Shown here piece by piece: positions 1-8,711 of a stretch of DNA of 11,884 nucleotides (position 1 is the stretch's first letter; each line of letters begins with the position of its first letter). The stretch is from assembly GCA_035295985.1 (NCBI GenBank), contig DATHBT010000297.1:1-11884 (forward strand), read 5' to 3'. The DNA is from JAIVGV01 sp035295985. Its GTDB lineage: Bacteria > Acidobacteriota > Blastocatellia > Pyrinomonadales > Pyrinomonadaceae. A program made the translations under genes and the position numbers. Below the pieces are notes generated by a model. It was given only the letters and a program-made list of their open reading frames with translations, did no database searches and had not been told where the DNA came from.

Positions 1-755
1 GGCGGGATCATGTCGGCGTAGGAGGGCATCGCGCCCCAGCCGTTCGTGATCACGTCGAAGAAGTGGCCGACCGGCTCCGAGCGCAGACGGTCGTCGTGGA
101 GCGAGGGCGGGCGGCGGAAACCGCGCCGCACGATCATCCCGTCGCCGAAGCCGGTCGCGCCGTGGCACATCAGGCAGAACGCCGCGTAGCGCTCCTGCCC
201 GCGGTCGAGGTCGGCCTTCGTGACGGTGAACGGGAACTCCGTGACCAGCCCGTCGCGCCCCGCCCCTTGCGTCTCGCCGGCCGGCACGCCCACGCGCCCG
301 CCGACGTTGCCGCGCACGTTCACCTCGCCGCCCGGCGTCGAGCCGGAGTTAGAGCCTTGCATGTTCGGCGAGGTCGTCTGCAAGACGTTCTGCGTCGTCC
401 CGCCCGCGCCCTGCTGCTGCTGCGCCGCGCCCGCGCCACCCTGCTGACCGGCCGCGCGCCTGCCGGTGTGGAAAGCAGAATCCTCGCGAAGATACCCGCG
501 CGCCACCGTCCCCTCCGGGAACGGGCGCGAAGCCTGCCCGTCGGCGAAGAACTTGCTCTGCTCGTAAGCCTCGTAGCGCGGCTGATCCTGCATGTCCTGC
601 CGGCAGCCGGAGAGCAGAAGGCAGCAGGCAGAAAGCAGAAGGCAGTACAGAACCGGACGCCCGGAACGCGCGAAGGCCGCGGCGGCGGCAGACTTTTGTC
701 CTGACTGCCTTCCGCCTTCCGCCTTCCGCCTTCTTCGCTTTTCAGTGTTCGACAT
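1..755 (-). CDS. actE: Alternative complex III subunit ActE, monoheme c-type cytochrome lipoprotein (C-terminus cut by window edge)
   Basis: ActE is a membrane-anchored periplasmic cytochrome c of alternative complex III, taking part in electron exit from the complex. I translated 251 codons on the minus strand; the stop lies beyond base 1. The ATG at 755 overlaps the end of actD by 14 bases and has a strong Shine-Dalgarno (GGGAGGTGA, six bases away). No other ATG, GTG or TTG occurs in frame before the lipobox, so this start is well supported. Residues 1-50 form a long lipoprotein signal peptide with a basic n-region (KRRRRK, 6-11), a Leu/Cys-rich core (35-48) and lipobox LSGC with Cys51. The mature N-terminus CRQDMQDQPRYE and the following FFADG and EGTVARG motifs are typical of ActE. 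The heme motif is CLMCH (194-198), and GAMPSY near the edge carries the probable Met axial ligand. Oddities are a Gln/Gly-rich insert at about residues 100-172 and a repeat element inside the signal peptide coding region. Confidence 0.9.
   Translation of the reverse strand, partial: MSNTEKRRRRKAEGGRQSGQKSAAAAAFARSGRPVLYCLLLSACCLLLSGCRQDMQDQPRYEAYEQSKFFADGQASRPFPEGTVARGYLREDSAFHTGRRAAGQQGGAGAAQQQQGAGGTTQNVLQTTSPNMQGSNSGSTPGGEVNVRGNVGGRVGVPAGETQGAGRDGLVTEFPFTVTKADLDRGQERYAAFCLMCHGATGFGDGMIVRRGFRRPPSLHDDRLRSEPVGHFFDVITNGWGAMPSYADMIP
614..735. repeat. Inverted heptamer-array element, copy A (inside actE)
   Basis: On the plus strand, bases 614-645 are a 7 bp period array of GCAGAAG-type units (GCAGAAG, GCAGCAG, GCAGAAA, GCAGAAG, GCAG). 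Bases 708-735 are a second 7 bp array, CCTTCCG three times then CCTTCTT, which is roughly the reverse complement of the first. A core of about 60 bp separates them. The whole element lies in the open frame of actE and encodes most of its signal peptide. It resembles copy B at 1307-1410 in layout, arm length and part of the core. The periodicity and inversion are directly visible; membership of a mobile or dispersed repeat family is inferred. Confidence 0.7.
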
Positions 756-1290
756 CCGTCACCTCCCGCGCGCCGTCGAGCTCCCGCAAGAAAGCGGCCG
801 TGCCCGCGCGGTCGAACTTGGGATCGCGCGCCTCAATGAGGAGGAAGAAGCGGTCGCGCGTGGCGAGCGCGAAGTTCGGCGCGTTAAAGACCGGGTGGTA
901 CGGCTCCGGCAGCCCGTTCAGGGCCAGCATCCCGAAGATGGCGGCGAGCGCCGCGCCGAGCACGGTCGTCTCGAACGTGATCGGGATGAAGGCGGGCCAA
1001 CTGTGCAGGGGCTTCCCGCCGACGTTCAAGGCGTAGTCGTAGGCGTTCATCCAGTACTGCATGAGATACCCGCCGAGTCCGCCGACGATGCCGCCGATGA
1101 GCACGATCAGAGGCAGGCGGCTGCCGTGGAAGCCGATGGCCTCCGAGAGTGCTTCGAGCGGGTAGGGCGAGTAGGCGTCCATGCGCCGGTAGCCCTCCTC
1201 GTAGGCGCGGCGCGCCGCCGCGACCGCGTCGGTCGGGTTGTCGAACTCGGCGATCACGCCGTAAATCGGCGGCCTCTTCGTTCTCCTCAT
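742..1290 (-). CDS. actD: Alternative complex III subunit ActD (DUF3341 membrane protein)
   Basis: ActD is a small integral membrane subunit of alternative complex III with no cofactor of its own; it packs beside the quinol-site subunits. The protein is 182 residues from ATG 1290, or 184 if GTG 1296 is used. Neither start has a convincing Shine-Dalgarno, and ATG is preferred by codon. The N-terminal soluble part begins with PPIYGVIAEFDNPTDAVAAA, the usual opening of the DUF3341 family. Two hydrophobic helices follow at about residues 60-80 and 103-124, then a C-terminal soluble domain with DRFFLLIEARDPKFD. Its length is normal for the family. It lies 129 bases after actC, a gap filled mostly by a heptamer repeat element, and its end overlaps actE. 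Order and sequence make the identification firm. Confidence 0.93.
   Translation of the reverse strand: MRRTKRPPIYGVIAEFDNPTDAVAAARRAYEEGYRRMDAYSPYPLEALSEAIGFHGSRLPLIVLIGGIVGGLGGYLMQYWMNAYDYALNVGGKPLHSWPAFIPITFETTVLGAALAAIFGMLALNGLPEPYHPVFNAPNFALATRDRFFLLIEARDPKFDRAGTAAFLRELDGAREVTDVEH
759..767 (-). promoter_or_regulatory. Ribosome binding site of actE, inside actD
   Basis: The minus strand reads GGGAGGTGACGG directly before the ATG at 755. It is the best Shine-Dalgarno match in the operon and lies within the last codons of actD. It decides the actE start and implies translational coupling between actD and actE. Confidence 0.7.
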
Positions 1291-1306
1291 AACCACTCAA
1301 CCCAAA

Positions 1307-1410
1307 TAGCTGTTAGCTGTTAGCTGTTAGCAAAACCGAACCTGGATCGAAACGAAAGATGCCAGCTCTTATCTTCCGGCTAACGGCTAACGGCTAAGAG
1401 CTAACAGCTA
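1307..1410. repeat. Inverted heptamer-array element, copy B (actC-actD gap)
   Basis: Bases 1307-1331 are 3.6 tandem copies of TAGCTGT. Bases 1378-1410 are 4.7 copies of GGCTAAC/AGCTAAC, the inverted counterpart. TAGCTGTTAGCT (1307-1318) pairs perfectly with AGCTAACAGCTA (1399-1410). The arms flank a 46 bp core (1332-1377). In the act transcript this would fold into a long hairpin between actC and actD. It may act as an mRNA processing or stability element, or simply be a dispersed repeat. No T-run follows, so a rho-independent terminator is unlikely. Confidence 0.8.
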
Positions 1411-1419
1411 CTCATCACT

Positions 1420-2856
<1,437 letters not shown>

Positions 2857-2908
2857 AAAAGTTCTCTCGCCCCGTCTCTCGTCGCCCTGCTGCTGCTGCC
2901 TGTCGTCT

Positions 2909-5900
2909 TTAACCGTGCGTCTCGCCGTGCGCGTCGCCCGTCGAAGGTGCGGACGGGATTTCCGGGTTCGGGTTGCGCACCGCGGCCAGATAAGTCGTCC
3001 GGGGCCGCGTGCCGAGTTCGGCGAGCAGCGCGTAGTTGCGCCGGTCGGCCTGTAGCTTCGCCACGCGGCTCCCGCTGTCGTTCAGATCGCCGAAGATGAT
3101 CGCCTCGGTCGGGCACGAGGCCTGGCAGGCGGGCTGTATCTCGCCGTCGCGCACGCGGCGTCCTTCCTTCTCGCTCTCGATCTTCGCCCACTGGATGCGC
3201 TGGATGCAGTAGGTGCACTTTTCCATCACGCCGCGCGAGCGCACGGTCACGTCGGGGTTGCGCATCAGCTTCAACGAGGGCGTCTCGAAATCCTGGTAGA
3301 GCAGGAAGTTGAAGCGGCGCACCTTGTAGGGGCAGTTGTTGGAGCAGTACCGCGTGCCGACGCAGCGGTTATAGACCATGTTGTTCGTGCCGTCGGCGTC
3401 GTGCACGGTGGCGTTGACGGGGCAGACCGGCTCGCAGGGGGCCTGCTCGCAGTGCATGCAGGGCACGGGCATGAAGTGGACGCCTTCGGGGTTCTCGGCC
3501 AGCCCGCGGAAGTAGGCGTCAACCCTGATCCAGTGCATCTCGCGCGAGCGCGCGACCTGATCCTTGCCGACGACGGGGATGTTGTTCTCCGACTGGCAGG
3601 CGACGACGCAGGCGTTGCAGCCGACGCACGCCAGCGTGTCGATAGCCATGCCCCACTTGTAGCCGGGGTAGGGGTAGCCGCCCTGCTCGGTGTAGTAGAG
3701 CGAGTCGTGCGGCCCGGGGTTCTTGTGCGAGCCCGTGCCGCCGATCTCGCGGTGGCCCTCGCCGGATTCGATGGGCGCGCCGCCGTGCCCCCCGCCCTCG
3801 TGCTCGCGGCCGGTGTCGCCCGCGTTCCTGACGTACTCTTCGAGCGTGTTGGAGCGGACGATGTCGCGCCCCTCCATGTTGAAGTGGAGCTGCGTGATCG
3901 AGAGCGGGTAAACGTCGCCCGTCGCGGCGAGTTCCGCGCCCGCCGCGTACCACATCGCGCCGGACGTGCGAATCTGGTAGGCGTTGAAGCCGACGGTCGT
4001 CGAGTCCGTGGTCGAGCCGACCTTGCCCGCCTGTGTGCGGCCGTAACCTAGATGGACTGTGACGACGCCGTCGGGCTGGCCCGGCTGGACGACGAGCGGC
4101 GCGCGCACCGCCTTGCCCTGCAGGCGCACCTCGACGAGCGGCACTTCCAACTCCGTCCCGCGGTACGTGTAAGCGTTCTCCGCGATGTTGAAGAGCTGGC
4201 GCGCGGTCGCGGGGCTGACGAGCGCGGCGTTGTCCCACGTCAGCTTGGTGAGAGGCTTCGGCAGCTCCTGAAGCCAGCCGTTGTTCGCGTAGCGGCCGTC
4301 ATAGACGGACGGGTCGGGCCGGAAGACAACCTCCAAGCCGCCGTGCTGCGCCGTCTGCGCCGCCGCGAGTTGCGCGCCGAGGTCGCCCCGCGGGGAGACG
4401 GTGCGCTCGCGCGCCTGCGTGTTCGGAATAAAACCGTCGTGGACGGCGCGACGCCAGGACTGCTCGAAGTCGCCCCCGATGTTCTGCGCCTGCCAGTATT
4501 CGCGCACCAGGTCGTAGCCCGAACGCTCCGGCCTGTCCGAGAACGCCGCGAGGAATTCGTGGACGGAGCGGCCCTTGTAGAGCGGCTGGATGAGCGGCTG
4601 GATGATCGAGACCGTGCCGTCGTGCGCGCGCGCGTCCGACCACGTTTCGAGGTAGTGGCTTTCGGGGATGTGCCAGTGGCACAGCTCCGAGGTCTCGTCG
4701 TTGTGCGGGCTGAGGTGGACGCGGAAGCGCACCTTCTCAAGGCGCGAGCGGAAGTCGAAGTCGGCCGGCGCGGTATAGACGGGGTTCCCGCCGACGATGA
4801 CGAGCATCTCGACCTGTCCCGCGTCGATGTCGGTCAGCAGTTCGCGCAGCGACTGGACTTGATCGACCGGGTTGGCGTCAATCGGCTCGGTGTACAGAAC
4901 GGTCTGCCCCGCGTTGCCGAGCGCCGCGTTAATGGCGTGCGCGAGGGCGTGGACGACCGGCGGCGCGTACTCGCCCGGAATCACGATTGAACGGCCGCGG
5001 TGCGCCTGCAAGTCTTTGACGATTGCCGGAATCTTGTCCGCGTGCGGCACGCTGCCGGCGGGCGCGCTCACGCCCGCGGCCCCGACGCCCGCGGCGACGG
5101 CCGCCGCGAACGCTATCAACTCGCTCGGCTTGAGCGGCAGTCGGTGGTCGGCCTTCGCGCCCGTGTTCGTCGGCGTGGTCTCGACGGCGTAGAGGCGGTT
5201 CATCGGCTCGCGCCCCGCCTCCGCCGCCTGGCCGTCGCGGAGGTGTTCGAGGACGCGGCGGCGGTTGATGAAGTCGCGCGCGTGGCGGATGTTCGCGCCG
5301 ACGGCCGACAGGAAGTCGGAATCTAACGAGAGCACGCGATCCGCGCGGTCGAAGCGATAGACGGTGTTGACCGGCTCTCCGAACGCAAGACTAGCGCCCG
5401 CGGTCGCGTTCTGCGCGCCCGCCGGCTCATAGACGTGCCAGCGCGCGGCCGGGAAGCGGCGCAGTATGTCGCGCATCTGCCCGGCTGCCGTGGGAGAAGT
5501 GATCGTCTCGGTCAGGAATCGCAGCCCCGCGCCCTGGCGAGCGCCGATGCCGGAGAGGCCCGAACGTATCTCGGCGAGGAAGGCCGTGTAGTCGCGGATC
5601 ATGCCGCGGTCGAGGACGGTCTGCGACCGATCCGGATCGTAGAGCGAGAGGATCGAGGCCTGCGCGAAGATGTCCAAGCCGGCGACGCGGTGCTCGGCCG
5701 GGCGTTCGGGCGTGCCCGAAGTCGGGTGATCAGGGTTGCCCTCGATGTGCGTGGGGCGGCCTTCGTTGCTGCGCACCAGGAGGCCGACCGCGCCGTCCGC
5801 GCGCGGCATCGCGGTCGCGAAGAACAAGGGCTTACCGGGGACGAGTTCTTCGGGCTGGCGGACGTAGGGGACGACCACTTCGGGCGGCTGGTAGGAGCAC

Positions 5901-6160
5901 GAAGTCGTCAGGCCCGCGAGCGCGAGCGACGCGCCCATCAGCTTGAGGAACGAGCGGCGGTCAACCGACTCGTCCCACACGGCGGCCTGGCGCGGGAACT
6001 CGCGGTGGAGCAGCTCGTCGAACTCGGGGCGGTCGGCCAGTTCTTCCAGACTGCGCCAGTACTCCTTGCCCTGCTTGCCCGCGAGCCGCCGTTGCACCTC
6101 CGCCGCCTTCAACGGCCGGCGAATCTCGTACAACTCGGGGAGAGTGTCTTTGATGTGCAT
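2909..6160 (-). CDS. actB: Alternative complex III subunit ActB, fused molybdopterin-like and four-cluster Fe-S protein
   Basis: ActB is the large periplasmic electron-transfer subunit, 1083 residues. A twin-arginine motif DRRSFLKLMG (67-76) precedes a hydrophobic stretch ending at Cys88. The roughly 66-residue extension before the Tat motif is usual for ActB. Residues of about 100-770 form the molybdopterin-oxidoreductase-like domain, which in this family carries no Mo cofactor. A Gly/His-rich linker (about 770-835) leads to a DmsB/NrfC-like ferredoxin domain. Its Cys groups are 845/848/851/855, 901/904/909/913, 933/939/943 and 982/985/1012/1016. The third group reads CVGTRYC, with Thr936 where a fourth cysteine would sit, as expected for the single [3Fe-4S] cluster of ACIII. 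Clusters would relay electrons from ActC quinol to the ActA and ActE hemes. The gene starts 18 bases after actA; its Shine-Dalgarno is weak, suggesting coupling to actA. Confidence 0.96.
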   Translation of the reverse strand: MHIKDTLPELYEIRRPLKAAEVQRRLAGKQGKEYWRSLEELADRPEFDELLHREFPRQAAVWDESVDRRSFLKLMGASLALAGLTTSCSYQPPEVVVPYVRQPEELVPGKPLFFATAMPRADGAVGLLVRSNEGRPTHIEGNPDHPTSGTPERPAEHRVAGLDIFAQASILSLYDPDRSQTVLDRGMIRDYTAFLAEIRSGLSGIGARQGAGLRFLTETITSPTAAGQMRDILRRFPAARWHVYEPAGAQNATAGASLAFGEPVNTVYRFDRADRVLSLDSDFLSAVGANIRHARDFINRRRVLEHLRDGQAAEAGREPMNRLYAVETTPTNTGAKADHRLPLKPSELIAFAAAVAAGVGAAGVSAPAGSVPHADKIPAIVKDLQAHRGRSIVIPGEYAPPVVHALAHAINAALGNAGQTVLYTEPIDANPVDQVQSLRELLTDIDAGQVEMLVIVGGNPVYTAPADFDFRSRLEKVRFRVHLSPHNDETSELCHWHIPESHYLETWSDARAHDGTVSIIQPLIQPLYKGRSVHEFLAAFSDRPERSGYDLVREYWQAQNIGGDFEQSWRRAVHDGFIPNTQARERTVSPRGDLGAQLAAAQTAQHGGLEVVFRPDPSVYDGRYANNGWLQELPKPLTKLTWDNAALVSPATARQLFNIAENAYTYRGTELEVPLVEVRLQGKAVRAPLVVQPGQPDGVVTVHLGYGRTQAGKVGSTTDSTTVGFNAYQIRTSGAMWYAAGAELAATGDVYPLSITQLHFNMEGRDIVRSNTLEEYVRNAGDTGREHEGGGHGGAPIESGEGHREIGGTGSHKNPGPHDSLYYTEQGGYPYPGYKWGMAIDTLACVGCNACVVACQSENNIPVVGKDQVARSREMHWIRVDAYFRGLAENPEGVHFMPVPCMHCEQAPCEPVCPVNATVHDADGTNNMVYNRCVGTRYCSNNCPYKVRRFNFLLYQDFETPSLKLMRNPDVTVRSRGVMEKCTYCIQRIQWAKIESEKEGRRVRDGEIQPACQASCPTEAIIFGDLNDSGSRVAKLQADRRNYALLAELGTRPRTTYLAAVRNPNPEIPSAPSTGDAHGETHG

Positions 6161-6178
6161 CTGCTTAACTGGCCCCCG

Positions 6179-6847
6179 TCACCTGTGGCAGGTCGAGCAG
6201 CTTTGCATGACGGCCTTGTGGCGGACGGCGTATTCCTCTTTGAGCCTGCGCCCCTCGGCCAACTGCTCGGCCGTCTTGTTCTCCTCGCGCCACCTCATGT
6301 TGAAGACCTCGCTCTTCGGCCGCAGGAACCGCTCCGGCTCGCGGTGGCACTCAAGGCACCACTCCATCTGCAAGGACTTCGCCTGATAGACGAGGGCCAT
6401 GTCGTGTACGGGGCCGTGGCAGGTGTTGCAGCCCACGCCCTTGGCTACGTGGATCGAGTGGTTGAAATAGACGTAGTCGGGCAGATCATGCACGCGCGTC
6501 CACTCTATCGGCCTGTTCTCGCGCCAGCTCTCGCGGACGATTTCGAGGTACGGGCTGTCGTTCCAGATTTGCGAGTGGCAGTTCATGCAGGTCTTCGTCG
6601 GCGGCAGGCCGGCCGAGGAGGAGGTCTCGACCGAGGTGTGGCAGTAGCGGCAGTCGATGCCGTCGTCGCCCACGTGGTGCTTGTGCGAGAACTGCACGGG
6701 CTGCTCGCGCTCGACGAACGCGCCCGTGTTCCACGACGAGCGGTTGATCTCGGCCACGGCCCACGCCACGAACGCGAGGATGAAGAGGCCGCCGAAGATA
6801 GACAGCTTCGCCAGCGTGTTGGTGCTGCGGTGGAAGATTTGCGGCAT
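6179..6847 (-). CDS. actA: Alternative complex III subunit ActA, pentaheme c-type cytochrome
   Basis: ActA is the membrane-anchored multiheme cytochrome of alternative complex III and the first gene of the operon. The 222-residue protein has one N-terminal transmembrane helix (about residues 13-33), acting as an uncleaved anchor with no good signal peptidase site. A periplasmic domain follows with five CxxCH heme motifs: CRYCH (66-70), CMNCH (87-91), CNTCH (140-144), CLECH (164-168) and CSTCH (217-221). The last sits two residues from the C-terminus, as is usual for the family. Extra His residues (HKHH, 55-58; NHSIH, 129-133) are likely distal heme ligands. ATG at 6847 is the only sensible start, since it precedes the anchor helix; no clear Shine-Dalgarno is visible. 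Heme count and operon position separate it from the triheme cytochrome c7 family. Confidence 0.95.
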   Translation of the reverse strand: MPQIFHRSTNTLAKLSIFGGLFILAFVAWAVAEINRSSWNTGAFVEREQPVQFSHKHHVGDDGIDCRYCHTSVETSSSAGLPPTKTCMNCHSQIWNDSPYLEIVRESWRENRPIEWTRVHDLPDYVYFNHSIHVAKGVGCNTCHGPVHDMALVYQAKSLQMEWCLECHREPERFLRPKSEVFNMRWREENKTAEQLAEGRRLKEEYAVRHKAVMQSCSTCHR

Positions 6848-7314
6848 GGTGCTGACTCGGCCGGTCGCCGTCTCTATACAAGCGCGACCTCGCGGACTTG
6901 ACGAGCCTGTGTCACTTTATCGTCGCGGCCGTCGGAACTGCGCGGCGCGACAGAGACGAACGGTGCTCCTACGACACCCGTCGCCGAGAGTCCCCTTGCG
7001 ACTTGCGGCGGCCGTCGTGATCTGTCCCGATAAGAACTGCTTTTTGGTGGCAATGTTTTACTGAATTTTCGCGCGGACGGCAAGCGTTATCCGCGCCGCG
7101 CGCGCCCCGGCGTGACGGGCGGGCGCGCTTCCTGTGACGGCAATCACCACAGGCGGGGCGGGCGGAAGGCGCGTAATTACAGGGCGCGGAGCGCGCGGGC
7201 GTCCCCGCGGCCGGCTCGGAGTTATAAGTTAGCGCAGCCGCGGGCGGGCGAAATTATTCATCGGCGGGCGTACCCACGCGCGGGGAACGGTGTTAGGATT
7301 TACGGCCGAACGTG
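6848..7314. other. Divergent intergenic region between actA and the SpoIIE-type phosphatase gene
   Basis: No coding sequence of believable composition is present; the short open frames here are Arg/Pro-rich GC artefacts. The region holds the candidate actA promoter and an AT-richer patch at about 7019-7076 standing out from GC-rich flanks. Three weaker features are a small inverted repeat CCTGTG/CACAGG (7131-7136 and 7148-7153, 11 base loop), a CGCGGG/CCCGCG hairpin near 7194-7209, and a weak plus-strand promoter-like pair TTAGCG-17-AATTAT (7229-7257). All are low-confidence regulatory candidates. Confidence 0.5.
6875..6904 (-). promoter_or_regulatory. Candidate sigma70-type promoter for the act operon
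   Basis: On the minus strand TCGTCA (-35, plus bases 6899-6904), an 18 base spacer and TGTATA (-10, plus bases 6875-6880) stand upstream of the actA ATG at 6847. The match is moderate, 4 of 6 at the -35. It would give a leader of about 20 bases, which agrees with the lack of a clear Shine-Dalgarno in a longer leader. This is a consensus match only. Confidence 0.3.
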
Positions 7315-8667
7315 ATGGAGGAGCGTCCTGACAAGACAACTGCGGGCCTGACGGCCGGCGACGGCGCGGCGACCAAGGTCGTAACGGGTTCGCTCAACGA
7401 CCTGCCCATAGAGGTGCGCCTGCACCGGCTCGAAGCACTCGTCGCCGCCAGCGAATCGCTCAACCGCGCCTCCGGCCTTAACGAAACACTCCGCACCATC
7501 CTCGACCACCTCTACCAGCAACTCCGCTGCGAGCGCGCAACGGTCTTCCTCTTAGACTCCCGCACCGGGAAACTCCACGCGCGCCAGATGATCGGCTCCG
7601 AGCACATCGAGATACTGCTCGAACGGGGCCAGGGCGTCGCCGGCTACGTCGCCGAGCGCGGCGAGAGTGTTCTCATCAACGACGTGCAATCCGACCCGCG
7701 CTTCGACCCCTCGACCGACCTGCGCACGGGCTACACGACGCTGTCGATGCTCTGCGTCCCCCTGCGCAAGCCCGAGGGGACGCTCCTCGGATCGCTCCAG
7801 GCGATCAACGCCGAGAGCGGCGCGTTCAGCCAGACCGACCTGGCCTACCTCGAATCCTTCGGCGCGCTCGCGGCTGTCGCCGTCGAGCGCGAGCAACTGG
7901 CGCAGGAGGCGATGCGCTCACAGTTGCTCTCCACGGAGCTTGAGCTGGCGCGCACGATCCAGCAGCGCCTGCTCCCTGCGCCCGGCCACATCCGACTGCC
8001 CGCGCCGCTCTCGGCCTGGGGCGTCAGCCAGCCCTGCTACGACGTTGGCGGCGACGCCTACGACGCCGTCGTGCTCCCGAACGGCGACTGTGCCTTCTGG
8101 ATCGTTGACGTGTCGGGCAAAGGCATCGGCGCGGCGCTCCTGATGACGACCTTGCAGACCGAGCTTCGCGCCATCGTCCGCGAGCACGCGGAGCTGGCGC
8201 AGTTGGCGTCGGAACTCAACACGCGCGTCGCCCGCGTCGCGCCCACGGGAACATACGCCACGCTCTTCCTCGGCCTGCTCTCGCCGCACACGCGCGCCCT
8301 GCGCTACGTCAACGCCGGCCACCTCACGCCGCTCTGGTGGCTGCCCCGCGAGGGCGAGCCCGTCGGCTGCGACTGCACGGCGGGCGGCCTCCCCGTCGGC
8401 CTCCTCCCCGGCGCGTCCTACGAGGAGGGCCGCGGCCACTTCCCCGCGGGCGCGCGCCTGACGCTCTTCACCGACGGCTTCACCGACGCCGAGAACACCG
8501 AGGGCGCGACCTACGAGGCCGCGGGCGTCACCGCCTCGCTCGCGCGCATAGACTCGCCCGACCCCGCGCACCTCGGCACGCGCCTGCTCGCCGCCCTCGA
8601 CCGCTTCCGCATGAGCGTCCCCGCCAACGACGACACAACCCTCCTCGTCGTCGGACTCGACGGCTGA
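7315..8667 (+). CDS. GAF-domain SpoIIE/RsbU-type PP2C serine/threonine phosphatase
   Basis: This is a cytoplasmic phosphatase of the PPM/SpoIIE class. Relatives dephosphorylate anti-sigma-factor antagonists (STAS proteins) in partner-switching control. Numbering from ATG 7315 gives 450 residues; GTG 7312, directly before it, is an alternative. Residues of about 45-192 form a GAF sensor domain (RGQGVAGYVAERGESVLINDV, about 104-124; MLCVPLR, 145-151). A helix follows (about 190-222) ending in LARTIQQRLLP, the usual linker into the catalytic domain. The PP2C core at about 225-450 keeps its metal-binding acidic motifs: VGGDAYDA (244-251), DVSGKGIGAALLM (265-277), YVNAGH (331-336), LFTDGFTDAEN (384-394) and NDDTTLLVV (438-446). 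It therefore looks active. No STAS or HATPase_c kinase gene lies beside it, so its partner is elsewhere. It is divergent from the act operon and no ribosome site is clear. Confidence 0.9.
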   Translation: MEERPDKTTAGLTAGDGAATKVVTGSLNDLPIEVRLHRLEALVAASESLNRASGLNETLRTILDHLYQQLRCERATVFLLDSRTGKLHARQMIGSEHIEILLERGQGVAGYVAERGESVLINDVQSDPRFDPSTDLRTGYTTLSMLCVPLRKPEGTLLGSLQAINAESGAFSQTDLAYLESFGALAAVAVEREQLAQEAMRSQLLSTELELARTIQQRLLPAPGHIRLPAPLSAWGVSQPCYDVGGDAYDAVVLPNGDCAFWIVDVSGKGIGAALLMTTLQTELRAIVREHAELAQLASELNTRVARVAPTGTYATLFLGLLSPHTRALRYVNAGHLTPLWWLPREGEPVGCDCTAGGLPVGLLPGASYEEGRGHFPAGARLTLFTDGFTDAENTEGATYEAAGVTASLARIDSPDPAHLGTRLLAALDRFRMSVPANDDTTLLVVGLDG

Positions 8668-8711
8668 CACGCTCTAGCCCACGCGCCGCCGATAATGTAG
8701 ATAAACCGTGC

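Noticed and set aside
63..704. Plus-strand open frame of 213 codons opposite actE
   Set aside because: Arg/Ala/Pro-rich antisense shadow of a gene with clear ActE motifs; typical artefact of high GC.
1307..1410. CRISPR array
   Set aside because: The repeats are 7 bp contiguous tandem units in two orientations, without spacers between units and without cas genes.
3401..4990. Long plus-strand open frames opposite actB
   Set aside because: Antisense shadows of actB with Arg/Val/Asp-rich composition and no domain pattern.
6874..7083. Small minus-strand frame (69 codons) upstream of actA
   Set aside because: Ser/Arg/Pro-rich, no ribosome site, no recognisable motif; more likely operon leader or control DNA.
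7131..7153. CCTGTG/CACAGG inverted repeat as an operator
   Set aside because: Six-base arms with an 11 base loop are expected by chance in a GC-rich region of this size; kept only as a remark.
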